Source of the DNA: CAVOXO01 sp963700425 | GTDB lineage: Bacteria > Actinomycetota > Acidimicrobiia > Acidimicrobiales > Microtrichaceae | Assembly (NCBI GenBank): GCA_963700425.1 | Contig: CAVOXO010000003.1 | Span: 682,001 to 746,000, forward strand | Length of the DNA: 64,000 nucleotides | Direction: 5' to 3' | Part shown: piece after piece, positions 9,117 through 18,900 of the stretch | Layout of the letters: each line of letters opens with the position of its first letter | Position numbering within the stretch: position 1 is the stretch's first letter | Notes under the pieces: generated by a model | What the model was told of the DNA's origin: nothing | Database searches by the model: none | Seen by the model: the letters and a program-made list of their open reading frames with translations, nothing else | Translations under genes and position numbers: made by a program

Positions 9117-10367
9117 TCAGAGGAGCCCCGACGCTTCTGGCTCGATGAGCGTCTCGTCCTCGGCCGGCGCGCCGAGAACGGCCTCGACCAGGGTGCGGAT
9201 GCCGAACTCGATGGCGCGCTCGTCGACGTCGAAGGCTCCCGAGTGGAGATCGAGGCGTTCATCACCCCACTCCGGTCGGTGCACCCCGAGTCGGGCCAGG
9301 CATCCCGGGGCGTGTTCCTGGTACCAGGCGAACGTGTCGCCTCCGAAGCTGCGTGGCGTCTCCACGACGGAGGCCTCGCCTCCCACCCGGCGCGCCGCCG
9401 CGCCGATCAGATAGGTCTCGGCGTCGCTGTTGACGACCGGGGGGATGCCGCGGGTGTAGTCGATGCCCACGGTGGCGCCGGTGCCCGCCACGATCTCGTC
9501 GAGTGACCGCACCACCAGCGGTTCGGCGTCATCCCAGACGCGCCAGTCGGGCGTCCTGACGCTGCCGCGCAGAACGGCGGTGGAGGGGATGACGTTGGGC
9601 GCATCGCCCGAGTGGATCGAACCGAAGACCAACAACAGCTCGGCGTCCTCATACAGCTCCGCGGCTCGACGGGCCACGAGTGCCGGGAGTTCGGTGGCGA
9701 CCCGCCCCGCGAGCGCGACGAGGTCGACGGTGAGGTGTGGACGAGCGGTGTGGCCCCCCGGCCCCCCGAGCGTCACCTCCAGGGCATCGGTCGCGGCGGT
9801 GAGCGGCCCGACCCGGAGCCCCACCTGGCCGACGTCGAGCTTGGGGTCGCAGTGGAATCCGATGATCGAGTCGACACCGTCGAGTCCACCGGCGGCGATG
9901 ACGTCCAGCGATCCGCCCGGCACGGTCTCCTCGGCCGGTTCGAAGATGAGTCGCACCGAGACGCCGAGGTCGTCGGCGACCCGGTGCAGGGCGAGGCCCG
10001 CCCCCAGAACGATGGTGGCGTGGACGTCGTGTCCGCAGCTGTGGGATCGGCCCGGCATCCGGGATCGATAGGTCACGGTCTTCGTGTCGTCCATGGCCAG
10101 CGCGTCGATGTCGGCCCGCAGGGCGATCGTCCGCAGCCGGCCGCCGATGGGCCGGGCGATGTCGCAGGTGAGGCCTGTCCCGGTGGGAAGGATTGCCGGT
10201 TCGAGCCCTGCGGCCCGAAGGCGTTCGGCCAGCAGTTCGGTGGTCTCGTGCTCCTCGCGGCTCAGTTCGGGAAACGCGTGGAGGTGGCGACGGAACGAGA
10301 CGAATTCGGCGCGGTGCTCGGCGAGGAAGTCGTCGAGCCAGGGCCGGGACGGAGATGTCCAGCTCAT
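9117..10367 (-). CDS. M20-family amidohydrolase (N-acyl amino acid / hippurate hydrolase type)
   Basis: A 416-residue metal-dependent amidohydrolase. It has HLHAFPELSREEHET, the Asp-containing LRADIDALAM, the Cys/His motif SHSCGHDVHA, EPAEE and GFHCDP. A dimerisation-domain stretch GGPGGHTARPH follows, and the final FGGDTFAWYQEHAPG carries the last metal-region residues. This is the pattern of the M20D aminoacylase, hippuricase and IAA-amino-acid hydrolase group, so an N-acyl or amide-linked substrate is likely. The start ATG at 10367 overlaps the stop of the upstream YbdK-type ligase by four bases (ATGA), implying translational coupling. The pair could make and cleave an amide bond to an amino acid. 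Confidence 0.8.
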   Translation of the reverse strand: MSWTSPSRPWLDDFLAEHRAEFVSFRRHLHAFPELSREEHETTELLAERLRAAGLEPAILPTGTGLTCDIARPIGGRLRTIALRADIDALAMDDTKTVTYRSRMPGRSHSCGHDVHATIVLGAGLALHRVADDLGVSVRLIFEPAEETVPGGSLDVIAAGGLDGVDSIIGFHCDPKLDVGQVGLRVGPLTAATDALEVTLGGPGGHTARPHLTVDLVALAGRVATELPALVARRAAELYEDAELLLVFGSIHSGDAPNVIPSTAVLRGSVRTPDWRVWDDAEPLVVRSLDEIVAGTGATVGIDYTRGIPPVVNSDAETYLIGAAARRVGGEASVVETPRSFGGDTFAWYQEHAPGCLARLGVHRPEWGDERLDLHSGAFDVDERAIEFGIRTLVEAVLGAPAEDETLIEPEASGLL

Positions 10368-11530
10368 GGCAGGGTCCCCTTCGCGGGCGCATCGGCAGGC
10401 GCATCCGGTGAGTCGAATTCGGTGACGAGCTGGTCGATCACATCGGCCAGCGACCCGCCGCCGGCGATGATGGCGCGTTGGCGGTCCGAACTCGATCCTC
10501 GGCGTGCCATGGACCGCACGTCGTTCAGCTCGGCGGAACACCGGAGGGTCGTCGCCGTGGGCATCAGGCGCTCGACGGTCTCCTCGAGCAGATCCCTCGC
10601 CGGTCGACGTTCTCCCGAGTCATTCACGATCATGTCGTGATCCAGTCCGTATCGCGCCGCCAACCACTTGTTCTCCTTCAGTACCCACTCCCTGGCGGAG
10701 GGCAACTCGTCGCCCCCGGCGAATCGGTCGCTGAGCTCGGCCACCAGACACTGTGCCAGCGCGGCAACGGCCGCGACGTCATTCAGGTTCGTCATTGCAT
10801 CGCACATTCTCAGCTCGACGGTGCCGAAATCGGGGTGGGGTCTCACGTCCCACCAGACCTCGCGGATCGAGGTGATGGCGCCGGCTGACTTCAGGGTGTC
10901 CATGTAGCGCTCGAAGTCGCCCCACCCGCCCAGGGTCGGCGGAAGGCCGGCGGTCGGAAGTGCCTCGAAGATCTTCGTCCGAGCCGAGGCCAGTCCGGTG
11001 TCCAGGCCGTGCCAGAACGGGCTCGAGGCCGACAGTCCGAGGAAGAGCGGCAGGTGGTAGGCGACGCTGTTCACGACCGCGATGGCCGCGTCGGCCGACG
11101 GAACGCCCACGTGGTAGTGGATCCCATGGATGGCGAGGCGGCGCGCCGGCCAACCGATCTCCGCGACGAGCTGTTGATACCGCTCCTTGTGGCTGATGGT
11201 CACCTCGCTCCAGTGACTGAAGGGGTGGGTGCCGGCGCACGCGAGGGCCCACCCTCGCGACGTCGCCGACGCCCTCACCTCGGCGACGGTCGACTCGAGA
11301 TCGACGCGAGCCTGCGACACGGTGTCGCAGACGCCGGTGATCATCTCGATCGTGCACTGCATGAGTTCGTTCTTGGCCAGCGGGTGCTCGCCCAGAGGAT
11401 GGGCTCGGCCGAGTTCGGCGAGGATCTGAGTGGCGCCGTCGGTGAGACCTCTGGTCTCGGCGTCGACGAGGAATGCCTCGACCTCCACGCCGAGCGTCGG
11501 GGCGGGTGATGCCCGGAAGTCGATGCCCAC
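10364..11530 (-). CDS. Carboxylate-amine ligase, YbdK / glutamate-cysteine ligase GCS2 family
   Basis: A 388-residue ATP-dependent ligase of the GCS2 fold. Visible family features are the opening GVEVEAFLVD, ELMQCTIEMITGVC, the histidine-rich IHYHVGVP, SASSPFWHGLDTGLASAR, WWDVRPHPDFGTVELRMCD and KENKWLAARYGLD. Enzymes of this type couple a carboxylate to an amine (gamma-glutamylcysteine in the best known case), with ATP converted to ADP. In actinobacteria most such paralogues have unknown substrates. Coupling to the M20 amidohydrolase by a four-base overlap argues for a joint role. The gene is divergent from the WS/DGAT gene at 11601, with 70 bp between the two starts. Confidence 0.8.
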   Translation of the reverse strand: MGIDFRASPAPTLGVEVEAFLVDAETRGLTDGATQILAELGRAHPLGEHPLAKNELMQCTIEMITGVCDTVSQARVDLESTVAEVRASATSRGWALACAGTHPFSHWSEVTISHKERYQQLVAEIGWPARRLAIHGIHYHVGVPSADAAIAVVNSVAYHLPLFLGLSASSPFWHGLDTGLASARTKIFEALPTAGLPPTLGGWGDFERYMDTLKSAGAITSIREVWWDVRPHPDFGTVELRMCDAMTNLNDVAAVAALAQCLVAELSDRFAGGDELPSAREWVLKENKWLAARYGLDHDMIVNDSGERRPARDLLEETVERLMPTATTLRCSAELNDVRSMARRGSSSDRQRAIIAGGGSLADVIDQLVTEFDSPDAPADAPAKGTLP

Positions 11531-11600
11531 GCAGCGACACTACATAGCCTCCTCGTCGCAGCAGGGCTATGTTCCTGGGGGAGCGGCCAGGGAGGTGGTG

Positions 11601-13016
11601 GTGGATCGTCTCGCACCGACAGACGCATGGTTCCTCTACCTCGAGGGGCCGACGGTTCCGCTCCATGTCACGGGGCTCCTGCTTCTCGATCCGTCCACGG
11701 CTCCCGACGGTCTCTCCTTCGAGGGGTTGCGCCGCTACGTCACCGGCCGACTCGATCTGATGCCCGAGCTCCGCCGCCGTCTCGTCGAAGTTCCGCTGGC
11801 CATCGACCATCCGTCATGGATCGATGACCCCGACTTCGATCTCGACCTGCATCTGAGGACCGACGTCCTCGAGGGGAGCGGGTCGATGAAGGACCTGGCC
11901 GACTTCGTCGGCACGTTCGCGGCCGCACGTCTCGACCGGTCGCGTCCGCTGTGGGAATTCGTCCTGATCGAGGGTCTCGAGGGCGGTCGATCGGCCCTGG
12001 TCATGAAGATGCACCACTGCATCGTCGACGGCGTCTCGGGGATGGACTTCCTGGTCCATCTCCTCGACATCGACCCGGCTCCCGCTCCTGAGCCTGCGGT
12101 GGCGGAGCGTGAACGTCAGCGGGTACCCAGCGCCCTCGAAGCGTTCGCCGACGCGACCTGGAATCGTCTGGCGAGTCCTCTGAGGCCGGTCCGCGCCGCG
12201 GCCGACGCATCGACGGCACTGCTACGGACGGCCGAGACGACGATCCGACGCCGCCTCACCGGAGAAGTCGCCGTCGCCCATCCCATCAACGCCCCCCGCA
12301 CCCGTTTCAACTCGTCGGTCAGCGAGCACCGGGTGGCGGCGTTCGGCTTCGCCCCGCTGGACGACCTCAAGGTCGTGAGAAAGGCGTTCGGGGTGACCGT
12401 CAACGACGTCGTATTGGCGTCGTGCACCTTCGGACTGCGGGCGTACCTCGACGCCCACGAGGGGATTCCCGATCGTCCCCTGGTCTGTTCGGTCCCGGTG
12501 TCGACCCACCGCCGCGACGGCGGGGGCGGGCCGCCGAATCAGGTGTCCAACATGTTCGTCAACCTCCCGGTGCACGTCGCCGACCCCGTGGAGCAACTGA
12601 TGCTGATCCATGAAGGCTGCGTCGGTGCGAAAGAGATCCACCACGCCCTTGGCCCCGACATGATCCACGACGTCGTCGAGCTGATCCCCGCCTCGATGTT
12701 CCACGCCGCGACCCGTATCTACTCCGAAGGGAGACTGGCCGACCGCATCGCTCCGGTCCACAACCTGATCGTGTCCAACGTGGTGGGGGCCCCTTTCCCC
12801 ACCTACCTGGCGGGGGCCGAGGTCGTCGGAATGGTTCCCTTCGGACCCCTCCTGGAGGGCACCGGACTCAACATCACGGTGCTGTCCAACAACGGGGACA
12901 TGAACTTCGGGTTGCTGGGGTGCCCTGAGCTGGTTCCCGACATCGACGGGCTCCTCGAAGGGATGCTGGCGGGGGTGGCCGCACTCCTCGACGCCGCCCG
13001 CGTCGGGGGCCCCTAG
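11601..13016 (+). CDS. Wax ester synthase / diacylglycerol acyltransferase (WS/DGAT)
   Basis: A 471-residue O-acyltransferase that would esterify a fatty alcohol or diacylglycerol with acyl-CoA for storage lipid. The N-terminal signature is DRLAPTDAWFLYLE, the catalytic motif is MHHCIVDGVSG (H-H-x3-D-G), and NDVVLASC and the C-terminal NLIVSNVVGAPFP with LNITVLSNNGDMNFGL are as in actinobacterial WS/DGATs. The GTG at 11601 is chosen because AGGGAGG lies six bases upstream and translation begins exactly at the family N-terminus. Its stop overlaps that of the convergent copper oxidase gene. A second paralogue lies at 20700-22091. Confidence 0.85.
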   Translation: MDRLAPTDAWFLYLEGPTVPLHVTGLLLLDPSTAPDGLSFEGLRRYVTGRLDLMPELRRRLVEVPLAIDHPSWIDDPDFDLDLHLRTDVLEGSGSMKDLADFVGTFAAARLDRSRPLWEFVLIEGLEGGRSALVMKMHHCIVDGVSGMDFLVHLLDIDPAPAPEPAVAERERQRVPSALEAFADATWNRLASPLRPVRAAADASTALLRTAETTIRRRLTGEVAVAHPINAPRTRFNSSVSEHRVAAFGFAPLDDLKVVRKAFGVTVNDVVLASCTFGLRAYLDAHEGIPDRPLVCSVPVSTHRRDGGGGPPNQVSNMFVNLPVHVADPVEQLMLIHEGCVGAKEIHHALGPDMIHDVVELIPASMFHAATRIYSEGRLADRIAPVHNLIVSNVVGAPFPTYLAGAEVVGMVPFGPLLEGTGLNITVLSNNGDMNFGLLGCPELVPDIDGLLEGMLAGVAALLDAARVGGP

Positions 13017-14374
13017 CCCTCCGACGCAGGCGTCTCGACCTCGCCGGCCTGGAACAACCCCAGGGCGCCCTTGCCGACGTTGGAGAATTTGTGCGTCACG
13101 ATGGGGTACAGGCCGGCCTCGTCGAAGCTGAACTCGACGAAACCACCCTGGGCCGGCTGGAGGTCGAGCGCCTGGCTGCCGCCCTGGCGGGCGTCGGGTT
13201 GCAGGAGGTACGAACCCTCTTTGTAGACCGTGTCGAAGATCGTCCCGACGATGTGGAACGACGAGTTCTCCGAGGGGCCGTCGTCGATGACCCAGACCCG
13301 GACCCGCTCGTTCGGCTCGACTCTGATGGGCGAGAACTTGTACTGGCTGTGGTATCCGTTGAACACGACGGCATCCCAGTCGTCGTTGACCATCTTGGTC
13401 AGGTCACCCTCTTTGCCCTGGTCGCCAAGGTAGAGCTCGGACTGGACGAGCACGTACTCGTGGTCGACCGGTGCGAGCACGGGCGGGTCGATGACGACGG
13501 CGCCGTACATGCCGTTGCCGATGTGGTGAAGGGTGGGCGCCGTGCCGCAGTGATACATGAAGATCCCGGCGTGCTTCGCCTCGAATTGGTACACCAGGCT
13601 CTCGCCCGGTCCGATGCTGCGCATCTCGTCGTTCCAGGCGACCTTCGACGCGTGGAAGTCGATGGAATGGTCGATCGTTCCGTCGTTGTAGAGGGTGACG
13701 TTGAAGATGTCACCGACCCGTCCGCGCAGGATCGTCCCCGGAACGATGCCGTTGAAGGTCCACATCAACTGGGTGACGCCGGGTGCGACCTCGATCTCCT
13801 TGTCGATGGCGTGCATCTCGACGTCATGAACCGTTCCGCCGGGCGCCGGAGCGAGGGTCGGGTCATAGGGCTGCCAGTCGTCGGCGGGCTCCGCCGCCGG
13901 ATCGATGGTCGCACCGGAACTCGGCGCGGCCACTGCCGCGGTGCCGTTGTCGCTGCCGCCCGCGACGGTGACGGTCATCACCATCCCGGATTCCTTGTGT
14001 CCGGGAACGGTGCACCACACCTCGGTATCGGCGTCGAAGGGGCCCACGGTGACGGTCTCGGACTCGCCCGGTTCCAGCATGGCTGTTCCGTCGGTGCCGT
14101 TGGCCTTGAGGTCATGGGGCATGGCGCCGTCGTTGACGACTTCCAGAACCAGCTCCTGACCCGGAGACAGCTCGACTGTCGAGGGGGTCACCGCGAACTC
14201 GGTGAGCGACACCGCCAGGGTCCTGGGCGACGTCTCGGTCGCTCCCGCCCCTCCGTTGTCGGTCGGGGTGAACAGGGCGACGACGCCCACGATCAACGCC
14301 ATGGCCGCTGTGCCCACGGCGAGCGTCCACATACCCTTGCCCACGGGGGCGGAACCTTCGGTCGTCGAGCCCAT
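13013..14374 (-). CDS. Three-cupredoxin copper protein, NirK-like nitrite reductase with N-terminal fused cupredoxin
   Basis: A 453-residue exported or anchored protein: an N-terminal membrane segment (LAVGTAAMALIVGVVALF), a plastocyanin-like domain (MPHDLKANG, CTVPGHKESGM with Cys, His and Met type 1 ligands) and two multicopper domains. The latter carry DHSIDFHAS, FMYHCGTAPTLHH, NGMYG, SSFHIVG and THKF. These supply the type 1 (His, Cys, His, Met) and type 2 (three His) copper ligands of NirK, plus the Asp in IDFHA and the His in SFHIVG that act in nitrite reduction. Nitrite to NO is the best guess; a related oxidase is possible. The start at 14374 is preferred over 14545 because it begins just before the anchor. 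Confidence 0.75.
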   Translation of the reverse strand: MGSTTEGSAPVGKGMWTLAVGTAAMALIVGVVALFTPTDNGGAGATETSPRTLAVSLTEFAVTPSTVELSPGQELVLEVVNDGAMPHDLKANGTDGTAMLEPGESETVTVGPFDADTEVWCTVPGHKESGMVMTVTVAGGSDNGTAAVAAPSSGATIDPAAEPADDWQPYDPTLAPAPGGTVHDVEMHAIDKEIEVAPGVTQLMWTFNGIVPGTILRGRVGDIFNVTLYNDGTIDHSIDFHASKVAWNDEMRSIGPGESLVYQFEAKHAGIFMYHCGTAPTLHHIGNGMYGAVVIDPPVLAPVDHEYVLVQSELYLGDQGKEGDLTKMVNDDWDAVVFNGYHSQYKFSPIRVEPNERVRVWVIDDGPSENSSFHIVGTIFDTVYKEGSYLLQPDARQGGSQALDLQPAQGGFVEFSFDEAGLYPIVTHKFSNVGKGALGLFQAGEVETPASEG

Positions 14375-14506
14375 GGGCCCCCCTCGAGGTGTCGGGCCGG
14401 GCGGCCGCGCACCACGTGAACCTAGGTCGACAGCCTTGTTCCCGGTAGGGCCAAAGGTCCCGGGCCCACGTGGCTGTTCGGGACGGGGGCCGGGTAGCGT
14501 CGGGCC

Positions 14507-14722
14507 GTGGAGTATCGGGTCGAAGCCGTACCGTGGGTGGGTCACGACCGCGGCGCCGAGGAGTTGGAGCGACTCCTCAACGAGCGGGCGGAGGAGGGTT
14601 GGGAGGTGCTGTCGATCGTGCCGACGACGGCCGGCACCTCGATCCGATCCCTGGTGGCAGCGTCGGCGTCAGCCGATACGACGGAGTTCGCCGTCGTGAT
14701 GAGGCGGGAGCGGCGCCGGTGA
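14507..14722 (+). CDS. Small DUF4177-like protein
   Basis: A 71-residue protein starting with GTG: a short strand EYRVEAVPW, a helix AEELERLLNERAEEGWEVLSIVP and a closing strand TTEFAVVMRRERRR. The strand, amphipathic helix with EGWEVLS and strand pattern is that of DUF4177-type proteins, whose function is unknown. It occupies the gap between the divergent copper oxidase gene and the convergent DUF427 gene. No clear ribosome site was seen. Confidence 0.6.
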   Translation: MEYRVEAVPWVGHDRGAEELERLLNERAEEGWEVLSIVPTTAGTSIRSLVAASASADTTEFAVVMRRERRR

Positions 14723-14749
14723 TCGGAGGGCCGAGGCCGCCGGCCCGGA

Positions 14750-15265
14750 TCACCAGAATTCGGTACCCGGCTCTCCCTTGAAGGGTCCGACCACGTCGCC
14801 GGTGACCCAGCCTCCGTAGAAGCGCCCCGGTTGCGGGGTGACCGGTTCCTCGTCGACGAAGCAGTCGAACAGGCTCGGGTAGAAGGCGAGGTGGTTCGCC
14901 AGGGCCCGATAGGCCGGCGAGGGGTCGGGGTACGACCAGGCACCCGCCTCGATGACGAGGTCCGGAAGGACCACGTCGAAGTAGACCGCCCGCCCCTTCC
15001 ACTCACAGAACGTCGTCGCGTGGCACGCCACGAAACAGCTGAGGTCGCAGTCCTCGGCCGGTAGGTAGAACCCGGGAGGATGGGAGGTCTCGAGAAGTCG
15101 CAGTGCCTCGGTCGTCTCGGCGAGGGTGGTCGATCCCGTCGCGACCCGTACCGATCGGTCGGTCGCTTCCAGTCGGGGCGGGCGGGGGTAGGACCACACC
15201 GACTCCTGACCGGCGCCGACCGGATCCGGTTCGGGTCGGCGCCGGACCGGGGCCTGCGGTGTCAC
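14750..15265 (-). CDS. DUF427-family protein
   Basis: A 171-residue cytoplasmic protein. The DUF427 hallmark is clear: LRLLETSHPPGFYLPAEDC followed by TTFCEWKGRAVYFDV and a late AWSYPDPSPAYRALANHLAFYP. DUF427 proteins are small beta-rich proteins common in actinobacteria and fungi, without an established reaction. The GTG at 15265 overlaps the TGA of the lipocalin gene upstream by four bases (GTGA), so the two are translationally coupled. The C-terminus (DCFVDEEPVTPQPGRFYGGW) also matches the usual family ending. Confidence 0.75.
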   Translation of the reverse strand: MTPQAPVRRRPEPDPVGAGQESVWSYPRPPRLEATDRSVRVATGSTTLAETTEALRLLETSHPPGFYLPAEDCDLSCFVACHATTFCEWKGRAVYFDVVLPDLVIEAGAWSYPDPSPAYRALANHLAFYPSLFDCFVDEEPVTPQPGRFYGGWVTGDVVGPFKGEPGTEFW

Positions 15266-15814
15266 GACTGCGGCGTCTCGGTGACGTTGGAGATGTCGAC
15301 GCCCTTGGCCGCCGCCCGGGCCAGCAGGTCTGCTCGGAGCTCGTCGCTGACCGACGGTGTCCTCGTCAGAAGGAAACAGGAGGTCCCGGTCGGGTCGCTC
15401 ACGATCGCCCACTGATAGTCGGGATCCAGATCGACGATCCAGTAGTTGCCGGGCGGGTTGGCGGAGTTGGAGCCGGTGAACGAGACGTTGAGCCGGGCAT
15501 TGGAGGCATCGACGGGCACGGCCGTGCCGGTGATGGTGGACAGCGGTCCGTTCGGCGCGAAGTAGCGCCCCGAGTTCACGACCTGGATCGAACCGTTCGG
15601 CAGGAGCGAGTAGTTCGCGGTGGTGTTGACCAGTCCGACCGAGAAGAACTGCTTGACGCTGGCTATCTCGTACCAGGTCCCGGTGTATCGGGTGACGTCG
15701 ACCGACTCCACGGTGCTCGTCGCGCGTCGGTCCGGGAGGGACGCACGCGGCGGCGGTGAGGGAGAGCGCCAGTGCGGCGACGACCAACAGGGAGCGGCGA
15801 GATGTTGTGTTCAT
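15262..15814 (-). CDS. Bacterial lipocalin (Blc-like) lipoprotein, one frameshift
   Basis: A lipoprotein of about 180 residues. The N-terminus from ATG 15814 has basic residues, a hydrophobic run and the lipobox LTAAAC. One frame later comes the lipocalin signature VTRYTGTWYEIASV (G-x-W-Y-E) and the later strands GNYWIVDLDPDYQWAIVSDP and SCFLLTRTPSVSDEL. The shift lies near 15720-15735 and equals one extra base. Blc-type lipocalins bind lipids or other hydrophobic ligands at the cell envelope. It is coupled to the DUF427 gene by a four-base overlap. Confidence 0.8.
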
Positions 15815-15995
15815 GCTTCCCCTACGTCGTGGGGCAGGAGATCGGATGCAGCCGACGAGGACGGTTCGGTGTCGATATGACCTTCGGCCCTGTCGGGTGA
15901 TCGCCCCACCCGGCCATAGTTGTGTCGGGCATCGGGCCGGAACGGGCTCGTCGATGACTCATCGCGCCGCCTCGATGAGAGAAAGAATGGGATGA

Positions 15996-18900
15996 GTGGC
16001 TACACAGCGGTTGTGTATGGACGGGAACGAAGCCACGGCACGCGTCGCCTACTCCCTCAGCGAGGTCGCGTCGATCTATCCGATCACCCCGGCGTCGGTC
16101 ATGGGAGAGTTGGCCGACCAGTGGTCGGCGGCTGGGCGGCCGAACCTGTGGGGAACGGTCCCCGAGATCGTCGAGATGCAGTCCGAGGCCGGCGCGGCCG
16201 GAGCGTTGCACGGCTCGATCCACAACGGCGCGCTCACGACCTCGTTCACCGCCAGCCAGGGATTGCTCCTGATGATCCCGAACATGTTCAAGATCGCTGG
16301 TGAACTCACTCCGTGCGTGATCCATGTCGCGGCGCGGTCCGTCGCGACGCACGCCCTGTCGATCTTCGGCGATCACTCCGACGTGATGTCCGTCCGATCG
16401 ACGGGGTGGGCGATGCTCTCCGCCGGTTCGGTGCAGGAGGCCCACGACTTCGCGCTCGTCGCGCACGCCGCAACCCTCCGGACGCGAGTTCCCTTCGTGC
16501 ATTTCTTCGATGGCTTCCGGACCAGTCACGAGATCGACAAGATCGCCGTTCTCGACGAGGACGACCTCTCGGCGCTCATGGTGGATGAGGACATCGCGGC
16601 CTTCCGCGCGCCGTGGTCTCACGCCGTCGGATCCCCGGGTGCAGGGAACCGCCCAGAACCCCGACGTCTTCTTCCAGGCTCGGGAGGCGGCGAACCCCTT
16701 CCACGACGCCGGTCCCGGGCTCCGTGGCCGAGGTCTTCGACGAGCTGGCGGCCAGGACGGGTCGCCGGTACGGGCTGGTCGGACTACGTCGGCGCTCCCG
16801 ATGCCGATCGGGTCATCGTCCTGATGGGATCCGGCGCGGGCGCGGCTGAGGAGACCGTCGAGTCGATGGTCGCCGCCGGCGAGAAGGTCGGGGTCGTCAA
16901 GGTTCGGCTCTACCGTCCGTTTCCGGCCGTTCAGTTCATCGACTGCACTCCCCTCGACGGTCCGTTCGATCGCGGTGTTGGACAGGACCAAGGAGCCCGG
17001 CGCCACCGGGGAGCCGCTCTACCTCGACGTGGTCGCGTCGCTGGATCAGGCGGACGCCTCCCGGCTGGCCGTTCGTCGATCGACGACCCAGGGTCATCCG
17101 GGGCCGGTACGGGTTGTCCTCCAAGGAATTCCGCCCCGCACACGTTGCCGCGATCTTCGATGAGCTCGGATCGGCCGACCCCCAGCGGCACTTCACCGTC
17201 GGCATCCGCGACGATGTGACCGACCTCTCGCTCGCGGTCGACGACGACGTGCCGGTCTCGTCGCCCCGAGGGCGAGGTCCAGGCCGTGTTCTTCGGACTC
17301 GGATCCGACGGCACGGTCGGCGCCAACAAGAGTTCGGTGAAGATCATCGGGGACTCGACCGACCTGTATGCCCAGGGCTACTTCGTCTACGACTCGAAGA
17401 AGTCGGGTTCGATCACCGTGTCCCATCTCCGCTTCGGACCGGAGCCGATCCGATCGACGCTACCTGATCGAAGATGCGGACTTCATCGCCTGCCACCAGT
17501 TCGGGTTGCTCGAACGGGTCCGGGTGCTCGATCGGGCGAAAGCCGGGTGCGACACTCCTGCTGAACAGCCCGTTCGGCCCCGACGAGGTGTGGGACCGAC
17601 CTGCCGCACGACGTCCAGCGACAGATCGTCGACCGCGAGATCGACCTCTGGGTGATCGACGCGCTCGCGATCGCTAGCGGACTCGAGATGGGCAACCGGA
17701 TCAACACGATCATGCAGCCGTGCTTCTTCCATCTCGCCGGACGTCGTGCCCACCGATGAGGCCATCGAGCGGATCAAGGAGTCGGTCGAACGGAGCTACG
17801 GCGGTCGCGGCCGTGACCTCGTGGAGCGCAACTTCGCCGCCATCGACCGGTCGCTCGCCGAACTGTCCCGGGTCGACGTGCCCGCATGGACCGAGGTCGA
17901 TCGACCCGCTGCGGAGGACGCCATCGACGCGCCACCGGACTTCGTCCAGCGGGTGACGGCCACCATGCTGGCCGGGCACGGCGACCTGCTGCCCGTTTCG
18001 GCCCTGCCACCCGACGGAAGCTTCATCACTGCGACGTCGCAGTTCGAGAAACGGTCGATCGCGGTCGAGCATCCCGATCTGGGATCCCGACATCTGCATC
18101 GACTGCGGCAAGTGCGCCATCGTCTGTCCCCATGCGACGATCCGGATGAAGGTCTTCGAGCCCGCCGCGCTCGAGCGGCGCGCCCGACGGATTCCGCTCG
18201 AAGGACTTCCGCTCGAAGGATCTCGACGGATCACCGGATGACGATCCAGGTGGCGCCCGATGACTGCACCGGATGCGGCGTGTGCGTCGAGGTGTGTCCC
18301 GCCAAGTCGAAGACGGAGGTGCGCCACAAGGCGATCAACATGGAGCCCGCCGCTCGGCACCGGGCCACCGAGGCGGAGTCGCTGGGACTTCTTCCTGGAC
18401 ATCGCGGAGCTCGACCGGTCGCTGCTTCCCCACGATTCGGTCAAGGGCTCACAGGTCGCTCCAGCCGCTCTTCGAGTTCTCGGGCGCCTGCGCGGGCTGT
18501 GGCGAGACGCCGTATCTCAAGCTGCTCACCCAGCTCTTCGGCGACCGCATGCTGGTCGCGAATGCGACCGGATGCTCGTCGATCTACGGCGGAAACCTGC
18601 CGACGACACCCTGGGCGGTCAACGGGGAGGGACGCGGTCCGGCCTGGTCGAACAGCCTCTTCGAGGACAACGCCGAATTCGGCCTGGGCTACCGCCTCGG
18701 CGCTCGACGCGAAGGAGGATGCTGCCGCGGACTCTCGTGCGTTCGGCTCGCCGGTCTGATCGGAGAGGACGAGGTCCGCGGCGTGCTCGACGCCGACCAG
18801 TCCGACGAAGCGGGCATCCACGCACAGCGGGAACGGGTCGCCACGATCGTGCGAGAGGCTACGGGGCGTGGCGGAGGGCCCTTCCGCGCTCGATCGACGG

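Noticed and set aside
18192..18220. A 15-base tandem duplication (TTCCGCTCGAAGGA repeated) as an assembly artefact
   Set aside because: It is in frame, encodes FRSKDFRSKD, and matches the Lys-rich repeat that normally precedes the ferredoxin-like domain in NifJ.
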